Source of the DNA: an uncultured Chitinophagaceae bacterium
GTDB taxonomy: Bacteria > Bacteroidota > Bacteroidia > Chitinophagales > Chitinophagaceae
Assembly: GCA_903895845.1 (NCBI GenBank)
Contig: CAITVK010000098.1
Location: 22,923-86,922 of the forward strand
Length of the DNA stretch: 64,000 bases
Direction of reading: 5' to 3'
The position numbers and the translations under genes are program-made. Below are positions 45,433 to 53,890 of the stretch, in pieces. Every line of letters begins with the position of its first letter. The first letter of the stretch is position 1. A model generated the notes under the pieces. That model saw nothing but the letters and a program-made list of their open reading frames with translations. It made no database searches and was not told the origin of the DNA.

Positions 45433-45491
45433 AGTAGGTTTTAATTAATAAGTTAGGGGTAACCACCCTAACTTATTAATTAAAACCTACT
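45433..45491. terminator. 26-bp perfect hairpin between convergent genes
   Basis: A 26-bp perfectly paired stem (arms 45433-45458 and 45466-45491) with a 7-nt loop. Flanking A- and T-runs mean it can terminate both the ybjQ gene and the T9SS gene. The stem is much longer than termination needs. Confidence 0.8.
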
Positions 45492-45513
45492 ACTTAAAAC
45501 TTATATCAGAATC

Positions 45514-46656
45514 TTATTTCACAAACTGTGAAACAACCTTTTGTCCATTATTTTCTACTGAAACGATGTAAGTTCCTTTTGTAAGTTTGCTTACATCAAC
45601 AGTTGTTTGAGTAGCACCTGTTTGTAAATTTGAAACAGAAACTGTTTTTCCAGCAGCGTTCAAAATCTTTACAGAAGCACCTTCCAAAGCTTGTGCGTGG
45701 CTTAGTGTAATTGTATTTACAGCAGGATTTGGAAACACAGTCAATTTCTTGGTAGAAACAGATGCGTTCAATACCACAACAGGGCTGTAAGAGAAAGCAC
45801 CGTTTTTATCAACCATCTTCAAACGATAGTAAGTTGTGGTAGCAGGAGCAGCAGTTTCAAACTCATAGCTGTTTAATCCCTTTACATTCTTTGCTGCAAC
45901 AGTACCAACAGAAGCGAAATTCTTTTTATCGCTGCTAGCTTCAACTACAAACTGCTTTGCATTTATTTCGCTTGCAGATGTCCAGTTGAGCTTGGCGGTA
46001 CTATTTACAATTGCACCGTTGAAAGATTGCAATGAAACTGCAAGTGGGCTTGGGTCTCCATCAACTGATAAATTGTTTATTCTATTATTCCCAGCAACTG
46101 CAGTGTTGAAATTTATTTGAATCTGAAATTTAGGATTATTCTCTACAGCGGGTATCCCCGAGAAGTCCAAAGTAATTAAATCCAATGGAGATGCAGTAGC
46201 ATTAACTGTAAAAGTACCCAAACCTGTAGTGGTTGGAATTGCACCATCGGTAATTTGTAAACCAGCAGAATCCCATTTTACTCCATCTGTAGTGTAAGTA
46301 ACAGTTTCAAAGCCCGATCCGCTACCACTTCTCCACAAACCATACTTTACAACAATACCCTTGTACCCTGTTGTAGGCAATGTCATAAAAAGTGGTCCGT
46401 AAGGAGAGCGTAGACGAAGAGAATTACCTGGAACTGAACCAGATTCCCCTCTAGAATTAACTGTATCACCGCCATCAGTTACATAGTCTACATAAGATCC
46501 GAAATAATCTAATCTAGCTCCAGCTACCGTAGATACAATTGGTGTGTGAAAAAGACTTGTGTCGCTTTCATTGAAGTTCCAATAATCGATAAGCGTCTTC
46601 TGTGCAGATGCACTGAAAGTAATAACAATTGACAGTAGTGTAAATAATCTCTTCAT
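45514..46656 (-). CDS. T9SS-secreted protein
   Basis: A 380-residue secreted protein with a signal peptide (about 1-18), a concanavalin/jelly-roll-like middle part (about 25-205) and a T9SS C-terminal domain (LTVFPNPAVNTITLSHAQAL .. GTYIVSVENNGQKVVSQFVK). The T9SS tail resembles those of the lamin-tail and large IPT proteins. No enzymatic motif is recognised. Confidence 0.85.
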   Translation of the reverse strand: MKRLFTLLSIVITFSASAQKTLIDYWNFNESDTSLFHTPIVSTVAGARLDYFGSYVDYVTDGGDTVNSRGESGSVPGNSLRLRSPYGPLFMTLPTTGYKGIVVKYGLWRSGSGSGFETVTYTTDGVKWDSAGLQITDGAIPTTTGLGTFTVNATASPLDLITLDFSGIPAVENNPKFQIQINFNTAVAGNNRINNLSVDGDPSPLAVSLQSFNGAIVNSTAKLNWTSASEINAKQFVVEASSDKKNFASVGTVAAKNVKGLNSYEFETAAPATTTYYRLKMVDKNGAFSYSPVVVLNASVSTKKLTVFPNPAVNTITLSHAQALEGASVKILNAAGKTVSVSNLQTGATQTTVDVSKLTKGTYIVSVENNGQKVVSQFVK

Positions 46657-46699
46657 AATGTTCTATATTTTTTTGCAACATTAGTAGAGTGAATCATCA

Positions 46700-46840
46700 G
46701 AAAGCGCGAGGTAACAATTTGATAATATTAAAGTCAGTTTAATATTTTATGCTCAGATTCAGTATAGATAAGGTTTTCAGAGATTTTGGCAGTTACTTCA
46801 CCAAGTTGTCACTTAACAATTAGATAATATTGGAAAGCGC
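46700..46840. promoter_or_regulatory. Repeats and palindrome upstream of the T9SS gene
   Basis: TAACAATTTGATAATATT (46712) and TAACAATTAGATAATATT (46814) match at 17 of 18 positions, 102 bp apart, with GAAAGCGC beside each. A perfect AATATTAAA-GTCAG-TTTAATATT palindrome is at 46724-46746. These lie 45-190 bp upstream of the T9SS gene and could be regulatory. Confidence 0.35.
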
Positions 46841-46908
46841 AAATTGTTGGCGATTACAGCCATCAGTAGAAATCAAAAAAAGAGAGTCATCAAGAGCTGT
46901 AATCCAAA

Positions 46909-47253
46909 TTAATAATGATCGTAGGGGGAAGTAATCATCATTTCTCTATAGTAGAGATTGTATATAACGCCGAAACTAATGATAATGGCAATCAACAACC
47001 CATAAATAACAACCATTACCCGCGTAGGTGGATGATTGAGGTTTATAAATTTTAGCTTGATGACTTTATTGGTTAGCTTCAATCCACGAAAAATATAAAA
47101 TAGTGCACATAGTACCCAAACAAAATCGAAAATGCTTGTCTTATTAGCATCTTCTTGAATGTATGTTCTTCCGAGGCAAAAAATAAACATGACCCAGCCA
47201 ATTGACTGTAAAATCTGTTTTCTAGCGTTTAAAGAGACTTCTGTGTATTGCAT
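46909..47253 (-). CDS. Small membrane protein of unknown function
   Basis: A 114-residue protein with three hydrophobic helices (about 18-33, 42-56 and 79-101). No domain is recognised. A good -7 element lies upstream at 47283. Confidence 0.65.
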   Translation of the reverse strand: MQYTEVSLNARKQILQSIGWVMFIFCLGRTYIQEDANKTSIFDFVWVLCALFYIFRGLKLTNKVIKLKFINLNHPPTRVMVVIYGLLIAIIISFGVIYNLYYREMMITSPYDHY

Positions 47254-47282
47254 AAAGGTTATAATTTTTATTTTACTCAGTG

Positions 47283-47290
47283 CAAATATA
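47283..47290 (-). promoter_or_regulatory. Bacteroidota -7 element (TATATTTG)
   Basis: Perfect TAnnTTTG on the minus strand, about 30 bp upstream of the small membrane protein ATG. Confidence 0.5.
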
Positions 47291-47418
47291 GTGTATGACC
47301 TTTTTGCAAACTGCTTTGTTGACCTGTTTTTACGGCTCTTTTTGAAAAAAAAGTTATATTATTTTATGAAAAAGTGGAAAATGAGGGAGTGGCACTGCTC
47401 CGTTGATTCAATAAACAA

Positions 47419-47453
47419 AAAAGCCATTGCATCTTTTATAAAGAAGCAATGGC
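47419..47453 (-). terminator. Intrinsic terminator after the DUF4197 gene
   Basis: Stem GCCATTGC with GCAATGGC (perfect, 8 bp), 15-nt loop and TTTTTTG tail on the minus strand, 30 bp past the stop codon. Confidence 0.75.
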
Positions 47454-47482
47454 CCTGAAATAAATATCAAATTGATAGCAAC

Positions 47483-48199
47483 TTATTGCCCAAATACTTT
47501 TTTTAATAAACTTGTTGTTTGTGCCAATGGATCTTTTCTTATTAGTTTCTCCTGTTGTGCAACCTGAACAAACATCCCATACAAAGCCCTGTCTGTAACA
47601 TAAGCAGCTAAATCGGGGTTCATCTTTTTTACAAATGGAATCTGATTATACAAATCAATGATAGTTGCCCATTTGCTTGTAGCATCTACTTTATCAAGAG
47701 ATGTCTGTATTACAGGCTTAAAAGCTTCCGTTAGCTTAGGTGTTGTTTTTCCTTTTAAATAGCTTGTTGCAGCGGTATCATTGCCTTGCAAAATACCAGC
47801 AGCATCAGTAATACTCATATCCTTTATTGCATCTATAAATATTGGTGTAGCACTTTGGGCAGCATTTTCGGCAGCCCTATTCATACTCAATATAGCTTCA
47901 TCCACTTGTTTTCCCATGCCCAACCCCCTCAGTTTCTTTTCTATTTTCTGCGCCTCAGGAGGCATCAATATTTTTACGGTTGGATTACCAAAATAACCAT
48001 CAGTAGCACTAAGTTGCTTAGCAGCAGTAGTGGCACCTTTTGATAATGCTTCTTTTAATCCTTTGCTTATATCATCACTGGAAAGACCTCCTTTCAACGC
48101 TCCTGTAACCCCCGAAAGCAAGCCCCCACCATCAGATTGGGCAACGGAACTAAATGAAATAACAAATAGTGCAACAACTGGTAAAATAACTTTAAACAT
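47483..48199 (-). CDS. DUF4197 domain protein
   Basis: A 238-residue exported protein (signal peptide about 1-20). The DUF4197 body is visible: LKEALSKGATTAAKQLSATDGYFGNPTVKILMPPEAQKIEKKLRGLG. The domain is widespread in Bacteroidota and Proteobacteria and is thought to be periplasmic. No function is established. It is closed by its own terminator. Confidence 0.88.
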   Translation of the reverse strand: MFKVILPVVALFVISFSSVAQSDGGGLLSGVTGALKGGLSSDDISKGLKEALSKGATTAAKQLSATDGYFGNPTVKILMPPEAQKIEKKLRGLGMGKQVDEAILSMNRAAENAAQSATPIFIDAIKDMSITDAAGILQGNDTAATSYLKGKTTPKLTEAFKPVIQTSLDKVDATSKWATIIDLYNQIPFVKKMNPDLAAYVTDRALYGMFVQVAQQEKLIRKDPLAQTTSLLKKVFGQ

Positions 48200-48265
48200 A
48201 ATTTAATTGATTTGTATTGAGCCGTGAAAATAATATCTATCAGCCACAAAAAAAGTTAAAGGATA

Positions 48266-49690
48266 CTATTTCAGGTACAATTCAATCTCAACCCTTCTGT
48301 TCAAGGCACGTCCTACAGCGGTGTTGTTGTTGGCAATGGGGTGGGTTTTACCATATCCAATAGCTTCCAGGCGACTAGCAGCTATGCCCTTGTTTTCAAG
48401 ATACTGCATCACCGCATCTACCCTGCTTTGAGATAAGGACAGATTGTACAAATCGTTCCCCACATTATCTGTATGACCGGTTAAGCGGATATTGTAGTCG
48501 GGATATTGGTTCAGAATATCAACTATTTCATCGAGCATTGCATTAGATTGTTGCTTAATGACTGCTTTATTTGTTTCGAAGTAAATGCCTCTTGTTGCAA
48601 ACTTAAGTCTGGCTTTTACCGACTCTTTTATTTCGGGACAACCTCTATTAGAAGCTGGACCCGGTGTATTGGGACATCTATCTATCCTATCTGGTACGCC
48701 ATCCCCATCTGTATCTGGGTCATTGTTTGCTTGTACTATAGGGCATCCGTTTACATCAATAGGTGTATTGATAGGTGTATTGGCACATTTATCCCGAGAA
48801 TCGGGAACACCATCACCATCAGAATCGGGATCAGCATTTATCTTTTGGGAATTATAGTCATTATTTCCCGTTGGACATCCCTGATACATGGCCAAACCGG
48901 GTATGGCAGGGCACTTATCCAGATAATCGGGTATCCCATCTCCATCACTATCCAAAGGACAACCATTCACATCCACCTTTACGCCTTTGGGCGTGCCGGG
49001 ACACAAATCTCGTTTGTCTGGAACGCCATCATGGTCACTATCCAGACTTCTGCCCAATGGCACCGTAAACCCAATACTTTCTTGTGTGTAAATGGCATTG
49101 CTCCAGATGTCATTGTTTGCTTGATAGCGGCCATCCCATCCATTTAGCATGGGCATATAGACCTTACTGGCAATTTCAAGATTGACAGATTCATTTAAAC
49201 GAAAAGTCAAACCAATGCCTGCCAAAGCATTCAGACGGGTTTCGTCGGCAATACCTATTCCCGAATGATCTGCTACAAACTGACGAGACTTTATATAGTT
49301 TCCTCCTCCACCAAACTCTATAAAAGGAGCCACATTGGCATCTATTGGTAAGGCATAGCCATTTGCAAACTTGTATCTAAAAATTAAATCTGCGGAAAGA
49401 AATTGCGCATCTACGCCTGCAGTTTTGGTTGGCACTTCATATTGAACCCAATCGTAGGCAAAATTTTCTTTAATGTCAAAAAATGGACTTAGGTATTGTT
49501 GAAAGGCAATTTCTGGACCTGGCTTGTAGTAATTAAATCGAAGAATGCCATAGTTAAACCCATTCAAACCACCCGTATAATCATTGAATGTACCATAAAA
49601 CCCAATATAGTTCGATTGGCCCCACGAAGCAAAAGCAATGAAGCAACTGATTGAAAGCAATAAAGTTTTTATGTACTTATTGATAAGCAT
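48266..49690 (-). CDS. OmpA family protein with thrombospondin type 3 repeats
   Basis: A 474-residue outer-membrane protein. A signal peptide (about 1-24) and a beta-barrel-like N-terminal half (25-215) precede calcium-binding thrombospondin type 3 repeats (DSDHDGVPDKRDLCPGTP and similar, about 218-345). A C-terminal OmpA domain (LTGHTDNVGNDLYNLSLSQSRVDAV, about 365-474) binds peptidoglycan. It links the outer membrane to the wall. Confidence 0.92.
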   Translation of the reverse strand: MLINKYIKTLLLSISCFIAFASWGQSNYIGFYGTFNDYTGGLNGFNYGILRFNYYKPGPEIAFQQYLSPFFDIKENFAYDWVQYEVPTKTAGVDAQFLSADLIFRYKFANGYALPIDANVAPFIEFGGGGNYIKSRQFVADHSGIGIADETRLNALAGIGLTFRLNESVNLEIASKVYMPMLNGWDGRYQANNDIWSNAIYTQESIGFTVPLGRSLDSDHDGVPDKRDLCPGTPKGVKVDVNGCPLDSDGDGIPDYLDKCPAIPGLAMYQGCPTGNNDYNSQKINADPDSDGDGVPDSRDKCANTPINTPIDVNGCPIVQANNDPDTDGDGVPDRIDRCPNTPGPASNRGCPEIKESVKARLKFATRGIYFETNKAVIKQQSNAMLDEIVDILNQYPDYNIRLTGHTDNVGNDLYNLSLSQSRVDAVMQYLENKGIAASRLEAIGYGKTHPIANNNTAVGRALNRRVEIELYLK

Positions 49691-49985
49691 AAGTTTAAAA
49701 TTTACAACTTAGCGAACATTTACAATAGATATAAAGCAATTGAGAAGCATAAATCTATTATCATTTGTCCTTAGTTTCCAGACCTACTTTATTGTTAAAG
49801 CAAAGTCCTTAGGCACTATAACGTATTCTAGCCGCCATTTATTCTGCAAAGAGGCTGAATGTTTTAAAAATTATTTACATCCAAAGCTGGTTTTATACAA
49901 GTCATTGGGTGACGAATCAAAAACAAAAGCCACCGATTATCCCATTTAAGTATAATTGGTGGCCGCTTCTTTTTATTTAGAACTA
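49691..49985. other. Intergenic region downstream of the beta-barrel gene and upstream of the OmpA gene
   Basis: A small plus-strand open frame (49740-49949) has no domain, signal or codon support and is not called. A terminator-like hairpin at 49929-49963 is listed separately. Nothing else is visible. Confidence 0.4.
49929..49963 (-). terminator. Intrinsic terminator, downstream of the beta-barrel gene
   Basis: GCCACCGATTAT with ATAATTGGTGGC (11 of 12 pairs) and T-rich flanks, on the minus strand about 200 bp past the beta-barrel stop codon. Confidence 0.6.
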
Positions 49986-50150
49986 AGAAGCTGTTTGAGT
50001 TAATTATTTGATATTCTTAGTGAGATTTAATTTTGACTGTAACTGTGTTAAATTTTTCGCCTTAGGCGTTGGACTATGGCTGCAAAACTTGCCCTGTTCC
50101 AATCAAATAAACCCATAAATAATTCTAAACAATTAACTCAACCAGCTTCT
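49986..50150. mobile_element. MITE-like element with 24-bp inverted termini
   Basis: Left arm AGAAGCTGTTTGAGTT (49986) and right arm AACTCAACCAGCTTCT (to 50150) are inverted repeats matching at 22 of 24 positions and enclose 117 bp with no ORF. A solo left terminus occurs at 44665. No target duplication is evident and no transposase is nearby, so it is only MITE-like. Confidence 0.5.
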
Positions 50151-50159
50151 AAATATTAT

Positions 50160-50780
50160 CTATTTCTTTTTTCTCATTGTGTAGATCGGCACTTCTAGAC
50201 CAAAGTTTATTTGTCTGTTTTTCCAGGCATCCCCTCCAAACTTATTTATGTCGGTAAACCCATTGTTATAACGTAAATAGAAGTTCACGCCATTCAAGTC
50301 TAGTTTGCCCCCGATGCAACCCCATATATCTGTTACTTTAAAAGGGATTGCGCCATTAATAAACAAGTTTTGATCGGTATATGCATTGAAACTTACTTGT
50401 GGCCCTGCACAAAGAGAAAAGAAATTATTCAGATTATAAGTAACCAGCAACGGGATAGTAACCGCACCAATCGTTGCGGTATAGCTGCTTGAATTATTAA
50501 AGTTTGCATAGTTTGCGCAAACACTCTGAAACCCATCTACATTCACTCCTTCATTTCCTTGATTATATACAATTTCTGTTTGCCAGCCCCACTTATCATT
50601 GAATTTGGATGTGGCATACACCCCAGCGTTAAAAGAAGCCGAGTAATTGCCTCCAAAAGCCTGTCCGGTAAGCTTTGTCATATCCAATCCTCCTTTCAAT
50701 CCAAAAACAATAGGTTGTGCATAGCTACTAACCGATAACAGAAGGATACAAGCAAAAAGAGGCAATAATTTCTTCATCAT
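50160..50780 (-). CDS. Outer-membrane beta-barrel protein (porin family)
   Basis: About 206 residues from the tandem ATGs at 50780/50777, which begin the signal peptide MMKKLLPLFACILLLSVSSYA; an upstream start would add a 34-residue leader without signal. The mature part has barrel strands (VFGLKGGLDMTKLTG, VTIPLLVTYNL, FYLRYNNGFTDI) as in the Bacteroidota outer-membrane beta-barrel porin family. Ligand unknown. Confidence 0.82.
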   Translation of the reverse strand: MMKKLLPLFACILLLSVSSYAQPIVFGLKGGLDMTKLTGQAFGGNYSASFNAGVYATSKFNDKWGWQTEIVYNQGNEGVNVDGFQSVCANYANFNNSSSYTATIGAVTIPLLVTYNLNNFFSLCAGPQVSFNAYTDQNLFINGAIPFKVTDIWGCIGGKLDLNGVNFYLRYNNGFTDINKFGGDAWKNRQINFGLEVPIYTMRKKK

Positions 50781-51050
50781 GTTCAAAATATTTTGTTCAA
50801 AAAAACCCAATATCTCAGTTATAAAACCATTGACCCTTTGTTTATAACAAAAGTTTTGCTTTAGCTGACCTGTGTAAAACAAAATTTTGTGTTATACCGA
50901 CTATAAAACTTTATTTACCGAATGCAAAGTTTGCTTAAATGCAAAGAACCCCTTGCAAAATCATCCGCAATGATTGCCAATCATCAAAAAATTTTTGTAA
51001 AAAAGGGGTAACTGTCACTTTTGATGCTTCTTTTCTGCATTTTTGTAACT

Positions 51051-52712
51051 ATGAAACATTTTATTGCACCATTACTCGGCATATTAAGCCTAGCCTTTAT
51101 TGTTACCACTTCATTTTCTCAATCGTCCAGCCCAGAAGAAAATTTTAAAGGGTGGCACCTGAAAGATAAATCCGTGGATAGTTTTGCTGGTATTAGCCTG
51201 AATAAAGCCTATCAGTTCCTTAAAAATAAAAAAAGCACTACCGTTATCGTCGGGATAGTAGACTCGGGGATAGATACTCTTCACGAAGACCTGAAAGGTG
51301 TTTTGTGGACGAATACAAAAGAAATTCCGGGCAATGGTATCGACGATGATGGCAATGGTTATGTAGATGACGTGCATGGCTGGAACTTTTTGGGTGCAAA
51401 AGATGGTACAGAAGTAGAGAAGGCTTCCTCCGAGAAAGCACGTGTATATCATGGTTTCAAAGATCAGTTCCAAGATAAAAACATAGATACCAATACACTC
51501 AGCAAAATAGATTTATATCATTATAAAATGTGGCAACGGGCTGCAAAAGACATTGAGCCAAGTGAGGAGAGTTCAAACCAAGCAAAGGCCATGAAGGGTA
51601 TTTCGAAAAGATTGAAAGGTTGGGATGAGTTGATTAAAAAAGAAGCAGGAGTGGAAGATTACAGCGAATCGGAATTGGAGAAATTTGAAATGAAATCGGA
51701 CGAGGGCAAAAAAGCCAAGCTTGGTTTTATCAATCTGATGAAAGCTTTGCCTTATGGCAGTGATGCCAAAAAAAGCTTTATCATGCAGGAACTAGATCAT
51801 GAAATGGATCGTTTGAATGGCGAACTGGCCGAAAAAGAAACATCCCCGGTAGATGTTCACAAAACAATTATCAAGGATGATTATTCCAACATCAATGATA
51901 AGTACTACGGCAATTCCGACATTATGGGACAAGGAAGTTTACACGGTACACACGTAAGCGGAATTATTGGTGCCGACAGAACCAATGGTGTTGGGGTGAA
52001 TGGGATTGCCGACAATGTAAAAATAATGATGGTGCGTGCGGTACCTGATGGAGATGAATACGACAAAGACATTGCCTTGGCCATCCGATATGCAGTGGAC
52101 AACGGTGCCAAAGTAATTAATATGAGTTTCGGAAAGAGCTATTCCCCACAAAAACAATGGGTGGATAGTGCCTTTATGTATGCGGCTTCCAAAGATGTTT
52201 TGTTGGTGCATGCGGCTGGCAATGAGGGTAGAAACATTGATAGCTCTGAAAACTATCCAAGCACCGATTTCTTGAATGGCGGACATGCAACCAATGTGAT
52301 TACAGTGGGTGCAAGTGGCGATGTAAGCATTATCAATAATTATGTTGCCAGCTTTAGCAACTATGGCAAACAAGGGGTAGATGTTTTTGCACCAGGCAGC
52401 GAAATTTACAGTAGCCTTCCTGGTGGCAACAAGTATGGCTTTCTGGATGGTACCAGTATGGCTTCGCCCGTAGTTGCAGGGCTTGCGGCGCTTATTCGTT
52501 CCTATTATCCTTCCCTTACTGCTGTAGAAACAAAGAAGATTATCGAAGAATCTGTTACGCCGTTGGATAGTAATATCACCAAACCGGGAACAGACGAAGC
52601 AGTAAAAATGAGTGATTTATGCCGTAGCGGTGGCGTTGTGAATGCGTATCTGGCAGTTGTGAATGCCGAGGCTTATGTGAATAAAAACAAGAACAAAAAG
52701 AAGAAGAAATAA
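51051..52712 (+). CDS. S8 family subtilisin-like serine peptidase
   Basis: A 553-residue exported protease. The ATG at 51051 (MKHFIAPLLGILSLAF) starts the signal peptide, whereas the earlier start adds an unrelated leader. The catalytic triad is D71 (GIVDSGID), H301 (LHGTHVSG) and S469 (DGTSMASP). The spacing from D to H is 230 residues against about 30-70 in typical subtilisins, because of a charged insert (about 130-280) rich in Lys and Glu. It is likely periplasmic or surface exposed. Substrate unknown. Confidence 0.93.
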   Translation: MKHFIAPLLGILSLAFIVTTSFSQSSSPEENFKGWHLKDKSVDSFAGISLNKAYQFLKNKKSTTVIVGIVDSGIDTLHEDLKGVLWTNTKEIPGNGIDDDGNGYVDDVHGWNFLGAKDGTEVEKASSEKARVYHGFKDQFQDKNIDTNTLSKIDLYHYKMWQRAAKDIEPSEESSNQAKAMKGISKRLKGWDELIKKEAGVEDYSESELEKFEMKSDEGKKAKLGFINLMKALPYGSDAKKSFIMQELDHEMDRLNGELAEKETSPVDVHKTIIKDDYSNINDKYYGNSDIMGQGSLHGTHVSGIIGADRTNGVGVNGIADNVKIMMVRAVPDGDEYDKDIALAIRYAVDNGAKVINMSFGKSYSPQKQWVDSAFMYAASKDVLLVHAAGNEGRNIDSSENYPSTDFLNGGHATNVITVGASGDVSIINNYVASFSNYGKQGVDVFAPGSEIYSSLPGGNKYGFLDGTSMASPVVAGLAALIRSYYPSLTAVETKKIIEESVTPLDSNITKPGTDEAVKMSDLCRSGGVVNAYLAVVNAEAYVNKNKNKKKKK

Positions 52713-52733
52713 ATTGTTTTAAAGGTTTACCCC

Positions 52734-52764
52734 CAAAGAGACACAAGGGCTTTGTGTTTCTTTG
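52734..52764 (+). terminator. CACAAAG hairpin after the S8 peptidase
   Basis: CAAAGAGACACAAGG and CTTTGTGTTTCTTTG pair at 13 of 15 positions, 22 bp past the stop codon. It belongs to the CACAAAG repeat class and may terminate weakly. Confidence 0.4.
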
Positions 52765-52817
52765 CAAATGCCTTTGTGTACATTGCGGCTAATTCTTCCA
52801 TTCAAAATATACACACT

Positions 52818-53330
52818 ATGGCACGACCCGTTTCTGGGACTTTTCATCCCATCTATCAGCAGCGTTATATTGATGCTGCAATAGGAGAATCGCCTATTGA
52901 GGTGATTGCCAACCACAGTACTGCCTTTATCATTTTCGTAAATTCGATACCCGAAGAAAAGGGCGATTATAGTTATGCCGAGGGCAAATGGACGGTAAAG
53001 CAGTTGTTGCAGCACATTATAGATACTGAACGGATTTTTACATACAGAGCTTTGTGCATAAGCAGGGGCGAACCGTTGCCTTTGCCCGGTTTTGATGAAA
53101 ATAGTTATGCCCTTAATGCGCCCGCCTCACACAGAACCCTTGCTAGCCTGAAAGAAGAATTTGCTTTTGTGCGGCAAGCAACAGACATCTTGATAAAGTC
53201 GTTTACCAACGAGCAGTTAAATAGAAAAGGGGTAGCCAGCAACTATGTAATCTCTGTAAATGCACTTTGTTTTATCATTTTCGGGCATATCGTACATCAT
53301 CAGAAAATATTGCAAGAACGATACTTGTAA
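52818..53330 (+). CDS. DinB family protein
   Basis: About 170 residues from the ATG at 52818 (MARPVSGTFHPIYQQRYI); an earlier TTG at 52752 runs through the CACAAAG repeat. The fold is the four-helix DinB/YfiT type with a probable metal site of histidines (QLLQHIIDTER, and HIVHHQKIL). DinB-like proteins are thiol-dependent or metal-binding enzymes of uncertain function. Confidence 0.85.
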   Translation: MARPVSGTFHPIYQQRYIDAAIGESPIEVIANHSTAFIIFVNSIPEEKGDYSYAEGKWTVKQLLQHIIDTERIFTYRALCISRGEPLPLPGFDENSYALNAPASHRTLASLKEEFAFVRQATDILIKSFTNEQLNRKGVASNYVISVNALCFIIFGHIVHHQKILQERYL

Positions 53331-53403
53331 TTTTTTATGCTAACTGCTAATTGATTCTTATTTTACTACCCACTTTTCTCCACTACGCACTATTTAATTG
53401 AAG

Positions 53404-53749
53404 GAACTCGATGTTTTTGGAATAGAAAACCTGTGTTTCTAAAAAGATAATCCATTTTCTCTTCTGATAAATCTATTTTTTCCTCGGATAAAATGGTTTT
53501 TTCTTTATGAAAAAAAGATAATTAAAAGAGAATAACTGTTTTTCTATCCTGGAAAATAGATATTCTTTCAAGGAAAACTGTTTTTCCAATCTAAATAACA
53601 GTAATACAAGTTCTAAAAACGTTTTTCCAAGAAAGAAAAACGATAAATCTTGGTAAAAAAACAATAAAGAAAGAAAGAAAAACCGAGGAAATAAAAGATC
53701 AAGAAGGGGAAAAAATCGGTTTTCTAAGTTTTGGGAGTCTAGAAAACCC
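53404..53749. repeat. Degenerate 21-bp phased repeat array with A-tracts
   Basis: About 16 units start near 53404, 53425, 53446, 53466, 53487, 53509, 53530, 53552, 53573, 53594, 53615, 53636, 53657, 53678, 53699 and 53720. Spacing is 20, 21 or 22 bp. Each begins with G/A-rich AAAA, and most contain a T-tract (TTTTTCC) about half a unit later. Sequence is not conserved enough for a classical tandem repeat, but the phase is kept throughout. The 20- and 22-bp units break any reading frame. A-tracts spaced at two helical turns suggest curved DNA. It sits between dinB and the next gene. Confidence 0.6.
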
Positions 53750-53858
53750 AATTCAACAATTTTGCAATCCTCCCTATGCCCCTTTAATGTGTATAAAACA
53801 ATCCCTGTCCTCTTTAATTAATATCCATAAAATATCAACAGCTAAAGATTATATCCAC

Positions 53859-53866
53859 TAACTTTA
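53859..53866 (+). promoter_or_regulatory. Candidate -7 element (TAACTTTA)
   Basis: One mismatch to TAnnTTTG, 24 bp upstream of the ATG of the following gene. Confidence 0.35.
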
Positions 53867-53890
53867 CACTATCATCATTGCTTGCACAAA

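Noticed and set aside
49740..49949. 69-residue plus-strand ORF
   Set aside because: It overlaps a terminator hairpin and has no domain, signal or promoter support.
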